From Cavia porcellus (lineage: Eukaryota > Chordata > Mammalia > Rodentia > Caviidae): a DNA stretch of 64,000 bases. The notes beneath the pieces were generated by a model. It did not search any database. It was not told where the DNA came from and worked only from the letters and a program-made list of their open reading frames with translations. Both the position numbers and the translations under genes were made by a program. Below are positions 9,578 through 21,802 of the stretch, in pieces (position 1 is the stretch's first letter; every line of letters starts with the position of its first letter). The DNA is taken from assembly GCF_034190915.1 (NCBI RefSeq), contig NW_026947503.1, forward strand, positions 25,936,532-26,000,531. Reading direction: 5' to 3'.

Positions 9578-12500
9578 ATTTAGCCAATAAGTATGGTCTC
9601 CAGTTGCATCCAATTACCTATAAAAGTCTCAAGTTTATCATTCTTTATGACTGAGTAGTATTCCTTTGTATAAAAATACTACATCTTTTAATCCATTCTT
9701 CAGTGAGTGGGCATTTAGGTTGTTTCCAAAATCTAACTATTAGAAATTGTGCTTCTATAAACATGTGTGTGCATATATTGCTGTGGTATGATGTTTTTAA
9801 ATCTTTCAAAAAAATACTCAAAAAGATAGTAGCTGAGTTGAATGGGACCTCTAATCCTAGGTCTTTGGACCTTCCATATTGATTTCCACAGTGGTTGCAC
9901 CAGCCTGCATTCTCACTAACCATGGAGAAGGGCTCCTTTTTCTCCACATCCCCTACAACATTTGTTAGTGGTTGATTTTTTGATGATAGTCATTCTTTCT
10001 GAAATGAGATGGAATCTCTGTTTTAATTTGCATCTCTCAAATTACCAATGATAAACATTTTTTCATATATTTATTTGCCATTTGTATTTATTTATCTGAC
10101 AACTGTGTATTTATCTCAGATGCCCATTTTTGGACTAGGTCATTCATTTCATGGGGAGTGGCCTGTGTTTTTCCAATTGTTTATAGGTTTTTAGATAGAA
10201 ATCCTGTGTTTGAAGGACAGTTGGTTATAGTTTTTCCCACTCTGTGGACTGTCTGTTGGTGATTTCTTTCAGTGTGAAAAGATTTTAATAAGATGAAGTC
10301 CTTGCTTTTGATTCTTTGAAGTATTTCCCATAAAGTTTGGGTTTTACTTGGGTTTGCTCTGCCTACACCTATATCTTTAAGGTTTCTACCTACCTTCTCT
10401 TCCAGTAGATTTAGTGTTTCTGTTTTAATATTTAGATCTTTGACCTGTTTTGACTTTAGTGCATAGTGCATGGGTCTAATTTTAGTCTTCAGCATGTAGG
10501 GAGCCAGTTTTTCCAGCACCATTTATTAAAGAGGCTATCTTTCTTCCAGTGAACACATTTAGTTCCTCTGTCAAAAACAAGGTGGCTGAGTGTGTTTGTA
10601 GTGGTACCTACACCTTCTAATCTGTTCTGCTGATCCTCAGGTCTTATTTCTGCAAATACCATGCTGATTTTATCACAGTAGCTTTGTAGTATAATTGTAA
10701 GTCAGGGATGGTGATGCCTCTTGTCTTTCCCTTTGTTGCCCAGGATTGTCTTTGTATCTTGCCTATGTGTCTTATGTTTCTCAATGAATTTTAGGAATGT
10801 TTTATCTAGTGCTGTGAGGTATGCTAATAGTATTTTGATTGAGATTGCATTAAATCTGTGCAACAGTTTTGACAGTATGGCCATTTTCACTTTGTTGGCT
10901 CTTCCTACCCCAGTGCAAGGGGCATCTTTCAATTTTCTTATATCCTCTTTGATCTCTTTTTAAAAAGTACCATAATTTTCAATATATGGACCTTTTACTT
11001 CCTTTGTTAGATTAATTTCTAAGTATTGAATTTTTTGATGCTATTGTGAAGAGTACAGTTTCCCTAATTTCTCTCTCAGTGAGTTTGTTGTTTGAGTACA
11101 GGAATTCTATTGATTTTTGAGTGTTGACTGTGTATCAAGCTACAAAACTGAATTTGGGTATTAAATCTAGAGGTCTTTTGGTGTAGTTTTTGGGGTCTTA
11201 TATGTAGAATATCATGTCATTTGTGAACAATGACAATTTAACTTTTTCCTTTCCTATCCTTATTCTTTTTATTTCTCTCTCTTGTCTAATTGCTCTGGCT
11301 AGTGTTTCCAGAACTATATTGAATAGGATTGGTGGTAGCAGACATCCTTGTTTTGTTTCTGATTTTAGAGGGAAAACTTTTAGTTTTTGTCCAGGTAGTA
11401 TGATGTTGGTTATTGGTTCGTCATACATGGTTTTTATTAGATTGAGATAAAGACCATCTATTCCAATTTTCTATAGAGTTTTTATCATGAATGAGTGTTG
11501 GGCTTTATCAAAAACTTTTTCTGCATTTTATTGACATGATCATTTGATTTTTGTCTTGGCTCTCTTGACATGATATATTACATTTATTAATTTGCATATG
11601 TTGAACCATCCCTGCATTCTTGCAATGAATCTCACCTGGTCATGGCGTATAATCTTGTTGAAGATTTGCTGCATTATGTTTCCTAATATCTTATTGAGGA
11701 ATTTTGCATTCATGTTCATTAGGTATATTGGACTGTAGTTCTTTTTTGCTTGGGTGTTTCTCTGGTTTTTATATCAGGGTAATACTTGCCTCTAGGAATG
11801 AGGTAGTGATTATTGCTTCCCTTTTAATTTCATTAAAGATTTTGAGGAAGATTGGCATTAAATCTCCCCTAAATTTGTTGTAGAATTTGGACATGAACTC
11901 ATCAAGACCTGGGCTTTTCTTTGTTGGGAAGTTTTTAACTGCATTTTTATTTCCTTAATGATTTTGGATTATTTAGAATTTTTATAACTTCTTGAGTCAG
12001 ATTTCGTAAATTATATGTATTTAGGAATCTGTCCATTTCTGTGTTTCTCAATCTATGTGAATAAAGATTTTCAAGGTAGGTATTGATGATCCTCTGAATT
12101 TTACAGGGTCTGTAGTGATTTTACTCTTCTAATTCCTCATTGCATGGAGTTTTTTCTTTCTTGTTTTTGATAAAGTTTGCTAGGAATTTTAAAATTTTAT
12201 TTACTGTTTCAAAGAATCAACTCTTTGATAGATTGCTTCTTTGTATTGCTTTCTTACTTTCCATTATGTTAATTTCTGCTCTGATCTTTATAATTTCCTC
12301 CCTTGTAGGGTCTTTGGGCTTGTCTTGTTCTTTTTTCTATAGAAACTTGAGATGCAACATTAAGTTACTTATTTGTTCTTGTTTTATTTTCCTGGTGTGA
12401 GAATTCACTGCTGTAAATTTCCCTCTTAGGACAGCTTTCATTGCATCCCACAGTTTCTAGTATGTTTTCATTTAATTGTAGATATTATTTAATTTCTTTT

Positions 12501-13275
12501 TAAATTTCATCTGTGAGCAAAGGGTTGTTCAAAAGGATGATACTTAATTTTCATGTGGTTATGTAGTTTTTGTAGTTTTCTTTGCCATTAATTTCCAATT
12601 TTATTGCACTATGGTCAAATAATATGCATGGGATAATTTCAATTCCTTTGTATTTATTTAAGCATGTTCTATGGGCTAGTATATGATGTATTTTAGAGAA
12701 TATCCCATATGCAGCTGAGAAGAATGTGTATTCTGATGTTATTGGGTAAATGTCTCCTAAGCCCATTTATTTACAGATTTGATTCAGTTCTGTTATTTAC
12801 TTGCGGATTTTTTGTTTGGTTGATCTGTCTCTTTCTGACAATGGAGTGTTAAGGTTCTCCTTTATAACTGTATTATTGATTATTTGATTTTTGTGGCTAT
12901 TAATATTTGTCTTATATATTTGAGTGTTCCCATATTTAGTGCATATATATTTATGATTGTTATATCTTTCTCTTGAATTTTTCCCCTAACCAGTATATAG
13001 TGACCTTCTTTATATCTTCTGGATGTTCTTGGCTTGAAGTTTACTTTGTCTGCAATAGAATAGCTACCCATGTTTTTTTCTGGGTTCCTGTTGATTGGAG
13101 CATTGTTTTTTATCCTTTGACTTTAAGTCAATGAATGTCTTTTTGAGTTAAATGTGTTTCTTGTATACAACATGCTATTTGACCTTGTTTCTTGATTTAT
13201 TCTGCCAATGTGTTTATTTTGATTGGTGAATTGAGGCCATTTACATTGATGGTTATAACAGATATGTACTGGTTT
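9578..13275 (-). pseudogene. L1 ORF2 remnant (old minus-strand L1)
   Basis: Reverse-strand ORF2 is recognisable throughout. The C-terminal end at about 9620-9960 encodes a 'LGLEVPFNSATIFLSIFLKD'-like string. The RT core at about 11200-11430 has '[20 protein letters not shown]', and the catalytic box reads F-T-N-D instead of the usual F-A-D-D. Endonuclease-domain sequence lies at about 12550-13275. Frequent frameshifts break it into pieces under 115 residues. The protein cannot be made. Confidence 0.85.
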
Positions 13276-13389
13276 ATCTTTGTCATGTTGTTTTCCTGTT
13301 GTTGGTACCCTGCTTTTCCCTTCTGTTTAATTGTTGCCCTGTCTCAGGATTTCTTTCTGTTACTGTTCTTAGAATTGTGGTCATTTTTA

Positions 13390-14330
13390 TCTTTATCTAG
13401 AATATCTTTCAGTACTCTTTGTAGGGTTAGTTTGGTGGTCAGGAATTTCTTCCATTGTTTTTTGTCATGGAAATGTATCTTATTTCTCCATTAATTTTGA
13501 AAGAGAGTTTTTCAGGATACATCAGTCTGGGTTGAAAGTTGTTTTCTTTCTTAGTTCTTGAGTTGAGGGTTTGTGATGAGAAGTCAGCCTGGATTCTAAT
13601 GGGCTTCCATTATAAGTAAAGTTTCTTTTCTTTAACAGCTTTTAGTAATCTTTTTTGCACTGAATTTCTGAGATTTTGATTATTATATTCTGGGGTATAG
13701 ATTTATTTTGGTCATTGCTATTTTGAGTTCTATATGCATCACTTATGTGTATGTCAGATTCTGTTCCCATTCTTGGGGAATTTTCTAGTATTACATCTTC
13801 AAATAGCTTTTGTCATTTATGTTGACTCCTGCTTTTTATTGCCACCTATCAGTTTTATGTTGTTTCTCTTTGCATTATCCTACAGCTGTTGAATTGTTAC
13901 TTCCTGATTGCTTGTTATTTTTAAGATACATTTCCTTTCATGATTGCTAGCCGAGATAATTTCTTCGAGGTCTCAAAGTCTATCCTCAATTTTATCCAAG
14001 TGGTTCTGCCAGCTTTGAATGGGTTATTAATTTTCTGTATATCTGTTTGAATCTTTTTATACATTCTATTACTTTCCTATATTGTTCCCTCAAAGTTTCC
14101 ATCATTTTCCTATGCTCTTGTATTTTTTTAATCTATATGTACTCTAGATTTGATGAGTAATTCTTTCATTATGGTTGTCATTTCTTTTTTTACCTGAGAG
14201 ATTAGTTCTTATCTGATTTCCTCTACAGCCACATGAATTTGTTTCTTTACATCAGTTGCTATCATTTCAGAAATTCCAGGTGTGTTTTTTCCCTTTTGCT
14301 TCTGCATCTTGTTATTTTTTATTCCTCCCA
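13390..14330 (-). pseudogene. L1 ORF1 remnant (old minus-strand L1)
   Basis: Minus-strand sequence is collinear with ORF1 at 7705-8391. The C-terminal-domain segment (fast-evolving but with the 'FHDKKQ'-like match) is near 13440-13480, followed by RRM-like and coiled-coil-like regions rightward. All frames are broken. It is assigned by alignment with the other ORF1 copies in the window. Confidence 0.65.
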
Positions 14331-14570
14331 TTATTTTGTTTTCTATGTTGGTCCTTGTAAGTTTTTATAGTGAGTAGCTGTATCACTTGTATCAAGGCCT
14401 CTCTGGGAATAGTCTGTTTTTCAGGAATGTCTTCTGTGTGTAAGAGATTCTTAGTTTGTGTGTGTTCCAAGATCCCACTTTCCCAATTAATTAAGAGTGG
14501 ACCGTTGGTATGTGTTTGGCTTAGTTCCTAGTCCTTTGGTGTTGGGCCATGGTGAGGTTGTCACCCCAGA

Positions 14571-15369
14571 GCCACCTAGTATTTTTACAGAAAGGAAAAC
14601 AACTCATTACAATGAAGTCTTAGCTAAAATAGTGTAATTAACAATGACAGTAGCATCTGGCACAGTTTATAGACTGATGAACTGTGGTAGCTATTACTTT
14701 TGTACTTTAAACCATAGGAGCAAAATCTACAGTAATATAAAAGAACCAATCATAAATTAAGAGTTGGTATGCAAAGTGTTTCTCCTTGGTAGAGTGGTTT
14801 TACCCTGTGGTGGAAGTTAAGAAGGATAGTGGATAAAACAAAGACAGCTGAAAGGGTAGTAGAAGCAGGGCTGGAGGACAGAGGATGATCACACAAGTTT
14901 TGAGAAACTAAAGAAGAGAGTAGAAAAGAAAGAATGAAATGGTAAGCAAGGGATTATCTGAACTTGGTCTCTGGGTTTGGGGAATGGAATTAGTTTTCTG
15001 TTGCTGGAGTTCCTCCCAGTCATTTAGAGAAGACAGGAAAAAGAAAAGGAAAGAAAAAGAAAGAAAGATACAAACAAAAAAAAAAAAAAGAAAAGAAAAG
15101 AAAATTAAAGTTAAAAAAAGAGCAGCTCCACCTCCCTGCTTCTATTCCATGTGTCTTTGTCCCCAAGCACAGCCCTGATTCATCCAACTTACCACTGTTC
15201 ACTTGTAGTGTTAATGTTGCTTTGAGTTTTTCCACCTGGCTCATCCTGCCTGATCATTTTGTGCACCCTGGTCAGGGTCCTACTTTGTGCTTGCATTCCT
15301 CTAGTTGCCTGTTCTCTCTGATGTAGAGGGGAGGAGCCAGTTACCTGAATTTCACCTGTGGGCCACTGA
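14571..15369. other. Unassigned intergenic DNA with a purine-rich tract
   Basis: No gene or nameable repeat was recognised. A purine-rich, A/G low-complexity tract occupies about 15028-15120 (GAAAGAAAAAGAAAGAAAG-type followed by an A run). The open frames that overlap it are lysine-rich artefacts of that composition. Confidence 0.5.
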
Positions 15370-15895
15370 ATCACATTCTTGTCTAATCTTCTCACTGAAT
15401 ATGAACAAGACCTGTGATTTATTTCTAGCCAATAGACTTTGGACTAGTAATTAGATGCTACTCCTGTAACTAAGGTACATTTTTGAAACTGTATCCCAGC
15501 AGACAGAAGAGAGACTTGCTTTGCTAGGTTTGAAGTAGTGAACATCCAGGCTATGAGAAGATCATGTGGCAAGGAATTGTGAGCTATCTGCAGGAGCAAG
15601 ACAGCCCCTGATTAATACCAACCAACCAACCAAACAAACAAACAAACAAAAAACAGGAACTTCAGGCCTCACATCATAGTAAACTTAATTCTGCCAACAG
15701 TCATGTAAGCTTTGAGGATGAAGTGTCGCCTTGACTTATTCCTTGATTTTAGCTCAGGCAGAGAATAAATAGAGGCCCCAGCTGAGCCAGGCCCCAGCTC
15801 CTGGCTTGTGGAGCAGTAAGCTATTAAATGCATGCTACCTTAAGCTTCTGAATTTGTGAGTATTTGTAGTGCAGCTATAGAAAGCTAGTATGCAC
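15370..15895 (+). repeat. Old MaLR-type (MLT1-like) LTR
   Basis: Recognisable MLT1-style landmarks occur in order. They are 'ctagccaatagactttgg', 'gtggcaaggaattgtgagc', 'aattctgccaacagtcatgtaagctttgagg', a poly(A)-region 'aataaatagag', and a terminus like 'ttctgaatttgtgag...gcagctatagaaagctagta'. A (CAAA)n tract at about 15630-15650 interrupts it. The family is assigned from memory of consensus landmarks, so the subfamily is uncertain. Confidence 0.6.
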
Positions 15896-16374
15896 CCTGA
15901 AACCCTTTTTCAGACAACTGGTCACATCCAAAGGGGCAGTGGGAAAGAGCAAGGCTGAATAGCATAGGGGATGAGGGGCCTTTGCTACTGAGACTGGGAG
16001 CTGAGTCTGAAAGACAGGTTCACAACCTTTGATGAGCTTTTTGTCTTCTGTCACTTGCTTTCACATTTCTCCCTTTGACATCTGCCAGAGTCTTGCTCAT
16101 CGTGTCAATCTATTGCCCTTAAAAAATAGTGAGAAAGCTTTTAGTTCTGGAAGACATGCTCAAGCATAGCAGCTATTTTCCAGCTTCCCCCTACCCTCTG
16201 GCTCAGCTTGCTCACCTTGTTCACTGTTGCCCCAACCCCAGTGGCACACAGACAGGGTCTGTTAGACCAGCTGGCTTGGGGATGTCCTGACTCACTGCTC
16301 TGTTTTCCTGAGTAAGAAACTTGAACCCTCAGTTTTGGTTCAATTTTCCTTCTTGGGTAGTTAGCATGAATTTT

Positions 16375-16455
16375 CTTGTTTTTGTAGTGCTGGGAGATGG
16401 AACCTTGCTTTATGCTTGACAAGTACTCTACCAGTAAGCTGCCTCTCCATATTTT
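16375..16455 (-). mobile_element. Old ID-type SINE, minus strand
   Basis: The reverse complement reads like a diverged ID body. TAGTGCTGGGAGATGGAACC corresponds to the B-box end. GCTTGACAAGTACTCTACCAG corresponds to the anticodon and A-box end. It is much more diverged than the young copies at 20360, 61975 and 62661. Confidence 0.55.
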
Positions 16456-17140
16456 CTTTTTTTTCCCTCTCCACATTTTAAATTCAGTTTAAATCTTATT
16501 TATCTAAATATGACTGAGCCTCTAAAGTTTCTATTTCTGATCTCCCTAGCTGTGTTGGGGGACAGGATAGAGGTATTAAGCCTTCCATGATGTCCCAGTC
16601 TCTTGCAGTTTAAATAGCCAGTTTTAAGGAAATAGTCTTTCACATCTCCCCCCTCAACTCTTTTTTCCAAGGTAGTGGTTGCTTTTGAGGGGAGAATGGG
16701 GCCTGGGTAAAGTTGGGGAAGCATACAGGTAGGTTTTATGGTTAAGGGTCCTGGGAAACAGATCAGGATGCCAAAACTTACCTGCTGGAGGTTTTTGCGG
16801 AAGTGACCTCTAGGTATTGACCTGTGAGGAATGTGTAAAAAATTGCCTTGTAGTTTTGGGGGTAAGTACGTCTCAATGACTGTACCAAAGATAATGATGG
16901 CAATGAGACCATTTGAAATTCAGGTGAGGTTATTCAAAATGTGCTTCCATTAAGGCACATGTGTAACCACTGATTCTTACCAATACAGGTTCATCATAGT
17001 TTCAGTTTGGTACTTCTTAATATCTTTTAAAAATTCATTTTCATGGGTAAACTATATATACACAGCCACAGCTGAAACTTTACTTATACTTCTGTATGCT
17101 TCTTTGCTGCTTAGGAAATCCCAAGCCATCAGGTGTTAAC

Positions 17141-17507
17141 TGTGGGGAGCACGGAGTCAGGGGTGAGCTGGAGGTTGGTGAACTCCTCCGGGCTAGAGCG
17201 AGGCCGGTCCTGTAAGTGTCTGGCCTTGATGATCCTCCCTGTTCACTACAGCATGGATAGCTGTGACAGTGTTTTACTTCCGGCCATCTCAGCAAAACAT
17301 GGAGACCTTGCACTTTTGATCCTATTGTGTGCTTACCTCATTTTTACTGTGTACAAATAAACATGCAGGCTGAGCTGAGTTGTCATTGCCTCTCCATCAG
17401 AGTCAGATCCTACCTGGCCCCACGTTCCCTTTTAGTGTGTGTTGAGTTTTCTGCTTAACCTCCTGTCACCTCCTCTCTGGACCCTGCTGATCGCACGGGT
17501 TGTGGCA
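17141..17507 (+). repeat. Solo LTR, ERVK (class II)-like
   Basis: It starts TGTGGGGAGC and ends CGGGTTGTGGCA, giving the TG...CA termini expected of an LTR (367 bp). A poly(A) signal AATAAA is at about 17357, followed by CATGCAGGCT-type sequence and a C/T-rich U5. Imperfect 6-bp flanks (GTTAAC and GTTAGA) could be a decayed 6-bp TSD. No gag, pol or env sequence is nearby, so this is a solo LTR left by recombination. It is GC-richer than its neighbourhood. The class call rests on end motifs and layout. Confidence 0.6.
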
Positions 17508-17679
17508 GTTAGATCCATGGAGTTCCAATGGGAAGACTTCGGAACGTGAGTAAATCTGAGTTGCCACAAATCGCAGTATCCAGCTGTGAGTGCCCCAGGG
17601 GAGAAGAACATTTAATCTAGTTACCTTTATTTCTACCCATCTTGGTTTCCAGCAACCAGGACTTCTAGTTATAAGAGCA

Positions 17680-17911
17680 CAGGATTAGAAGTCCCAAGTT
17701 GTGAATCAAAGGAATCACCAAATAAATATGAGATTAACCCTGGAGTTGGCCTGTTGGTGTGTGACCTGCAGCAGTTAACTTTGTTTCTATCAACAGTAGT
17801 TCCTTTATCTTTAATGTGGGGATAATCATAATACTTGCCTCATATAGTCATAGGGAGAGCAAGGAGAGATGGAGCATGAAAAGGGTTTAGCATGTATCTG
17901 GTGCATAGTAG

Positions 17912-17912
<1 letters not shown>
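17680..17912 (+). repeat. MIR SINE
   Basis: Ancient tRNA-derived MIR landmarks occur in order. 'tgtgacctgcagcagttaac' is followed by 'tttatctttaatgtggggataatcataatacttgcctcatatagtcatagggag' and 'gcatgtatctggtgcatagtag', matching the MIR core and 3' part. It is diverged, as expected for an insertion predating the rodent lineage. Confidence 0.75.
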
Positions 17913-17951
<39 letters not shown>

Positions 17952-17952
17952 G
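17911..17952. repeat. (ATCT)n microsatellite
   Basis: About ten perfect ATCT units start immediately at the 3' end of the MIR element, where 'agtagtATCT' leads into the run. They end in an imperfect GTCTATCTCTATATA segment. Probably length-variable between individuals. Confidence 0.95.
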
Positions 17953-17959
17953 TCTATCT

Positions 17960-19120
17960 CTATATACGCTGTTACATGAATAAGAGGATGATTTTAAATT
18001 TTATCACTTAATTATCAGTGCAAGTAACAATGATAATAATACCTGTGCTAAAGGACACAGGAAGAAATGAGATAAGTGACTGAAAAATATTTTTTAATGC
18101 AAATATAAATTATCATTATTTATATTGAAATTAACACCTGTGCTTCAATCTTTTCTTGCAGGGTGTGAATAAAGATGAACTTCTGTTTCAACAGCTGTGA
18201 CGTGTTCTAACAGACCTCAGCACAGACAATTTGATGTTTCTCAGATGTCAGTTTGCTCAAGCTTTTCCAGGGATCTAAGTTGTTCTAATTCAAGAATGTG
18301 CACCCCTGGGCGGGGGGTCAGTGAGCAATCCCACCCCAAGGCAATGGCTGATGCTTCGATTACCTACATCTCAGTGACAGAAGTATGTTTCGATGTGAAA
18401 ATAATCACTTATTAATCATCATGAGAAATGTTACGCACAGATTCTGGTGACTGGTAAAACGGAAGGTGCGCGAGACAGTAGATTGGAGAAGCCCTGCTTT
18501 ACCCCCTTGCCAGCACAAGGTCTGAGACTCCAGGGGAAGTTTTAGCTCCCCCCACTGCAGGATACTCAGGAGGTTGGTCCTCAATGTTCCTATGTTCAGT
18601 CCTTAAGCTGGGAGGTTTCCTGCTGTCTGGTGTTGCCCAAGAGTCACAGGCTTCTGTCTTGGGAGTGTGGCGAGATGAATCTGGCATGTGCCTAGGGTCT
18701 CCAAAAACAGAGGGATCTCTGTTGAGCCAGATGGTATGCATGTTTCTGTACCTATTTTCTTACTAAAATATGTTAAATAAATGTCTGTATGTAGCAGCAT
18801 TTATCTTGGACTTACTTTATTTTGGATTTGACAGGGACTCATGAGGCAGCAAGCAAATCTTGCCCATCATAAAACCTCTAAGTAGGTATCACAAGAATTT
18901 AAGTGTCACACATGACCAAACTAATATAAGTCAGTTCATGAGAGTTTATATGAAAAGTCCTTTCAGGGAAGAACAAACAAACTTTTAAATTTTTCTATCA
19001 GTTACATTTCTGCTGTCGAGGGTAATTGTTTAGTAACAGCCTAGAACTTGGTATTTACAGATGTGCGTTGCCACAAATGCCATAATGTGACTTTTACTCC
19101 ATAATTAGTGAACATTTTCT
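17960..19120. other. Unassigned intergenic DNA
   Basis: Largely AT-rich unique-looking sequence. No exon or confident repeat was seen. Short open frames at 18197-18415 and 18584-18766 have no recognisable family. Confidence 0.4.
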
Positions 19121-19124
19121 TGTG

Positions 19125-19275
19125 CTTCAGGCATGTTTAAGGCTGACAGTCTTGGGTGCAAATGTTGGCTCCATTACTGTGTTGCCTAGCGCAAGTTAGC
19201 CAACCTCTCAAAGCTCCAGATTGCTCTTTTATAAAACGATAGTTTTCTTAATATGTTAGTGAGAACTCATATCCA
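19125..19275 (+). repeat. MIR SINE fragment
   Basis: MIR landmarks 'gggtgcaaatgttggctccattactgtgttgcctagcgcaagttagccaacctctcaaagctcc' are followed by 'tctttt-ataaaacgatag'. This is the core region of MIR with the usual 10-30% decay. Confidence 0.7.
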
Positions 19276-19789
19276 TATATATCATGCTTTTGATAGTAGC
19301 TTTGTAACCAGGCTGATTCCATTCAATTTATAGAAAAGAAAATTTAAGTTTGTCTCAGAACTGCATATTATTGAGAGGTAGACCTCAGATATGGGTGAAA
19401 ATATTCTGAAACAAAGTTCTATTTTTTTCTGTCAAATCAAAGATAGAAGTATGAATAGAGGCATGATTCAGACATCTAAATATTACTGATTGGAAGAACA
19501 TGCTGTACATTTGAGGATGGTTACCTGAGAGAAGGGACATAATTTGCTCTCATGAATTGAGTCATGCTCAATTCCATTTAACAATAAAAATGTAGTACTT
19601 GGAAATTTAATGAAAAGAGAGGGTTTATTTTGTTAGTTTACTTTTTGTTGCTATCCCAGATTGGCATGGTCTTTATTTCTCTGAACTTTTGGCTTTTATT
19701 TTTGCCACTTTTTTGGTAGTAAAAAGTTATAGCTCCACAGCAGGAGTGATTTGGTGGTATATGTTGTACCATTCCAACCAAATGAAGCA

Positions 19790-20010
19790 ATCCTGATTGC
19801 TGTGTAGATGTCCAGGTGTCACACTGGGTGGCCAGTGCATAAGACTGATTCTGATTCCTGGGTTCAGATGACACTGCTACCATGTGGTCCTTATGTTGTT
19901 GCCCCCCAGCTCTTGTATTTGTGATGAGGGCATAATAATGGTTCTTGTCCTAACATATGCACCCTGCAAGGTTGATGTGCAGGGCAATGAGGAACAATTC
20001 TAGAGGTGAT
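19790..20010 (+). repeat. MIR SINE fragment, diverged
   Basis: 'gtgcataagactgattctgattcctgggttcagatgacactgctaccatgtggtcc' and 'gtgatgagggcataataatggttcttgtcc...tgcagggcaatgagg' follow the MIR order. More diverged than the copy at 17680. Confidence 0.55.
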
Positions 20011-20065
20011 AGCATAATAGTTTCCACCATGGTTGGCTACCACCATCATTATTTACTTATTCATT

Positions 20066-20160
20066 CATTCATTCATTTTCGTGGTGCTGGTGTTGGATCC
20101 AGGGCCTCATGTTAGGTTACCTCATGCTAGGTAAGCACTGCACCATAGAGCTACACTCCT
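20066..20160 (-). mobile_element. Old ID-type SINE, minus strand
   Basis: (ATTC)n-like tail sequence at 20056-20078 is followed by 'ggtgctggtgttggatccagggcctcatg' and, after a small internal duplication, 'catgctaggtaagcactgcaccatagagctacac'. This is a reverse ID with a B-box-like then an A-box-like segment. Confidence 0.65.
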
Positions 20161-20359
20161 AATCAACTACCATCGCTATTAATTCTAGAAATGACTATGC
20201 TTAGTGAACCATTATGGACTAACAAATGCTTGCTTATGCCAGATAGCTTTATATGGATTTATTTTTGTGTTCAGTTTTCTTCTTGCAAATGATTCACCTC
20301 CTTGGACATAGGCTCTTTAAGGAGAGAAGAGTCCAGGGACCAATAAAAGTAAGAATAGG

Positions 20360-20451
20360 GGGCTGGGGATTTAGCTCAGCGGCATAAGCACCTGCCTTGT
20401 AAGCAGATGGTCGTGAGTTCAATCCCTGGTACCAGTAAAAATGAAAAAGAC

Positions 20452-20475
<24 letters not shown>
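20360..20475 (+). mobile_element. Young ID SINE with perfect 14-bp TSD
   Basis: The TSD AAAGTAAGAATAGG is at 20346-20359 and 20476-20489. The body carries a tRNA-like A box (TAGCTCAGCGG), a TGC-anticodon-like loop region changed to TTGTAAG, and a B box (GTGAGTTCAATCC). The tail is (T/A)AAAATGAAAAAGAC followed by about 27 A. The clean TSD and long pure A tail mark a recent insertion. Confidence 0.95.
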
Positions 20476-20482
<7 letters not shown>

Positions 20483-20489
20483 GAATAGG

Positions 20490-21120
20490 TTTGCCACAGC
20501 TGTAAACAATAATTTAGAGTCTTTTGTCTAAAGGCTGCTCCATATCATCAAACAGCTTTAACCAAAGGTTAGATGAATGGATGACCTCATGTCAATGAGC
20601 TACCAAAACAAGGAAATAGTTTCCTCCAATGAGCCCAGTGTGCCATTCAAAGGGTTTTCCTAGACAATGACATTTCTCTGTTTTTGACTATCCTGAAGGG
20701 GCTAATAGGAGGCCAGAGACCTTTAGCCTTGAGATTGGTCAGTTCGAGTCATTGTTTTACTTTCTGAGAGACAAGGGAGGCTGGGGATAGCAAAATTGGG
20801 AGAGGGCTTGGTGTTCATCTAGTTTAGTTTTGGCATAAGCTGGAAATGTTTATCCAGCTGTTCTCTAAGACGCCCTTTTGTCATAAGTGTCTAATTCACC
20901 CTGGTTCAGGTGATTTTTCAATTCACATAAATTCTGCCTATGCCTAATAATTATTTGCAAGTATGGAGGCTGTATTTTATTTTTTCATACTACACAATGA
21001 AAGCATCTAAAAGAGTTGATACAGAAAGGATTGGGATTATGGAAAAAGTAGGGAAACAGTTCACTTTATGGTTGTGTTTTGAAAATTTAGTTGTGTATCA
21101 GGATCTCTGGAAGAGCTTTC
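20490..21120. other. Unassigned intergenic DNA
   Basis: No gene or confidently named repeat was seen. The short frame at 20940-21182 has no recognisable family signature. Confidence 0.4.
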
Positions 21121-21133
21121 AAAACTATGGATT

Positions 21134-21802
21134 ATCAGAAAAAAGCCAGCATCTCCTGAGAATTGGGCATGCTGGGACTTGAGGGACCAACTAAGAAATC
21201 AACTAGCCAGCCTTCCTGTAAGCTGCAGAAGCCTCATAGTTTCCAGGGAGAGAAAAGTCAGATAGCACCCGCTGTGAGCCTACCAACCCTTTGGCTGAGA
21301 ATCAAACACCTTTCATGTGTCCCTGTCCCACTCCCCTCTGTCAGCCTCAATCAGTTGATTCAAAGGACAGGCTGAGTTGATAGCAACTAAGGTACATAAA
21401 GCAACTAAGTGCTTGTATTGTTTGGCTGATTATGCAGGCCTGGAGCCAGTGGTCTGAGCGTCCCTTGGGAGGATGACAAAATGCAATATAGCAAATATGG
21501 GAGATTTCCTTCTGTTTTGTCTTTGAAGTCCAATATTGTTTCCACTATTTTGCTTTTGTTCTGATTGTTTTGCCTTATTCAATGTTCTGCTTTGATTGGT
21601 TTTATTGTGTTTTGTTTTTGGTTTGATTTTGCTATACCTGATAGAATAGACAACTATTGTGAAGATAACAAGCTATACTATGGTAGCTATTGTTTTCCTG
21701 GTATCCTGCTTTGAAGTTCTGCACCAATTTAGCTGCACTGTTTTAATTGGCTTTGTTCTGTCTTGTTTTGTTGGGTTTTACTATCTTTAAAATAAAAAAG
21801 TA
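21134..21802 (+). mobile_element. Composite insertion: unknown 5' part plus L1 3' UTR, 13-bp TSD
   Basis: AAAACTATGGATT occurs at 21121-21133 and 21803-21815. The second half (about 21480-21802) is a sense L1 3' UTR ending TTTAAAATAAAAAAGTA. It matches the style of other L1 3' UTRs here (repeated TTTGTTTTG and GTTCTG motifs). The first half (about 21134-21475) is GC-richer and is not recognised as L1. It may be an L1 segment absent from other copies, a co-retrotransposed sequence or host DNA trapped by a chance match. Confidence 0.6.

Larger units (their letters stand above)
4966..14570 (-). mobile_element. Old near-full-length L1, minus strand, split by a later insertion
   Basis: Read on the minus strand from about 14570 it has a 5' UTR, degenerate ORF1 (about 14330-13390) and degenerate ORF2 (about 13275-9578). 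Its short 3' UTR then resumes at 5257-4966, after the half-L1 insertion at 5258-9566. The 3' end is the T-rich run at about 4968-4985. Many indels make it one of the older L1s here. The outer TSD could not be called confidently. Confidence 0.75.

Noticed and set aside
14939..15178. Lysine-rich open frame as a small basic protein
   Set aside because: The composition is produced entirely by the purine-rich low-complexity tract at about 15028-15120.
17911..17952. CRISPR-like or other regularly spaced array
   Set aside because: It is a simple ATCT microsatellite with no spacers. No other evenly spaced repeats were found.
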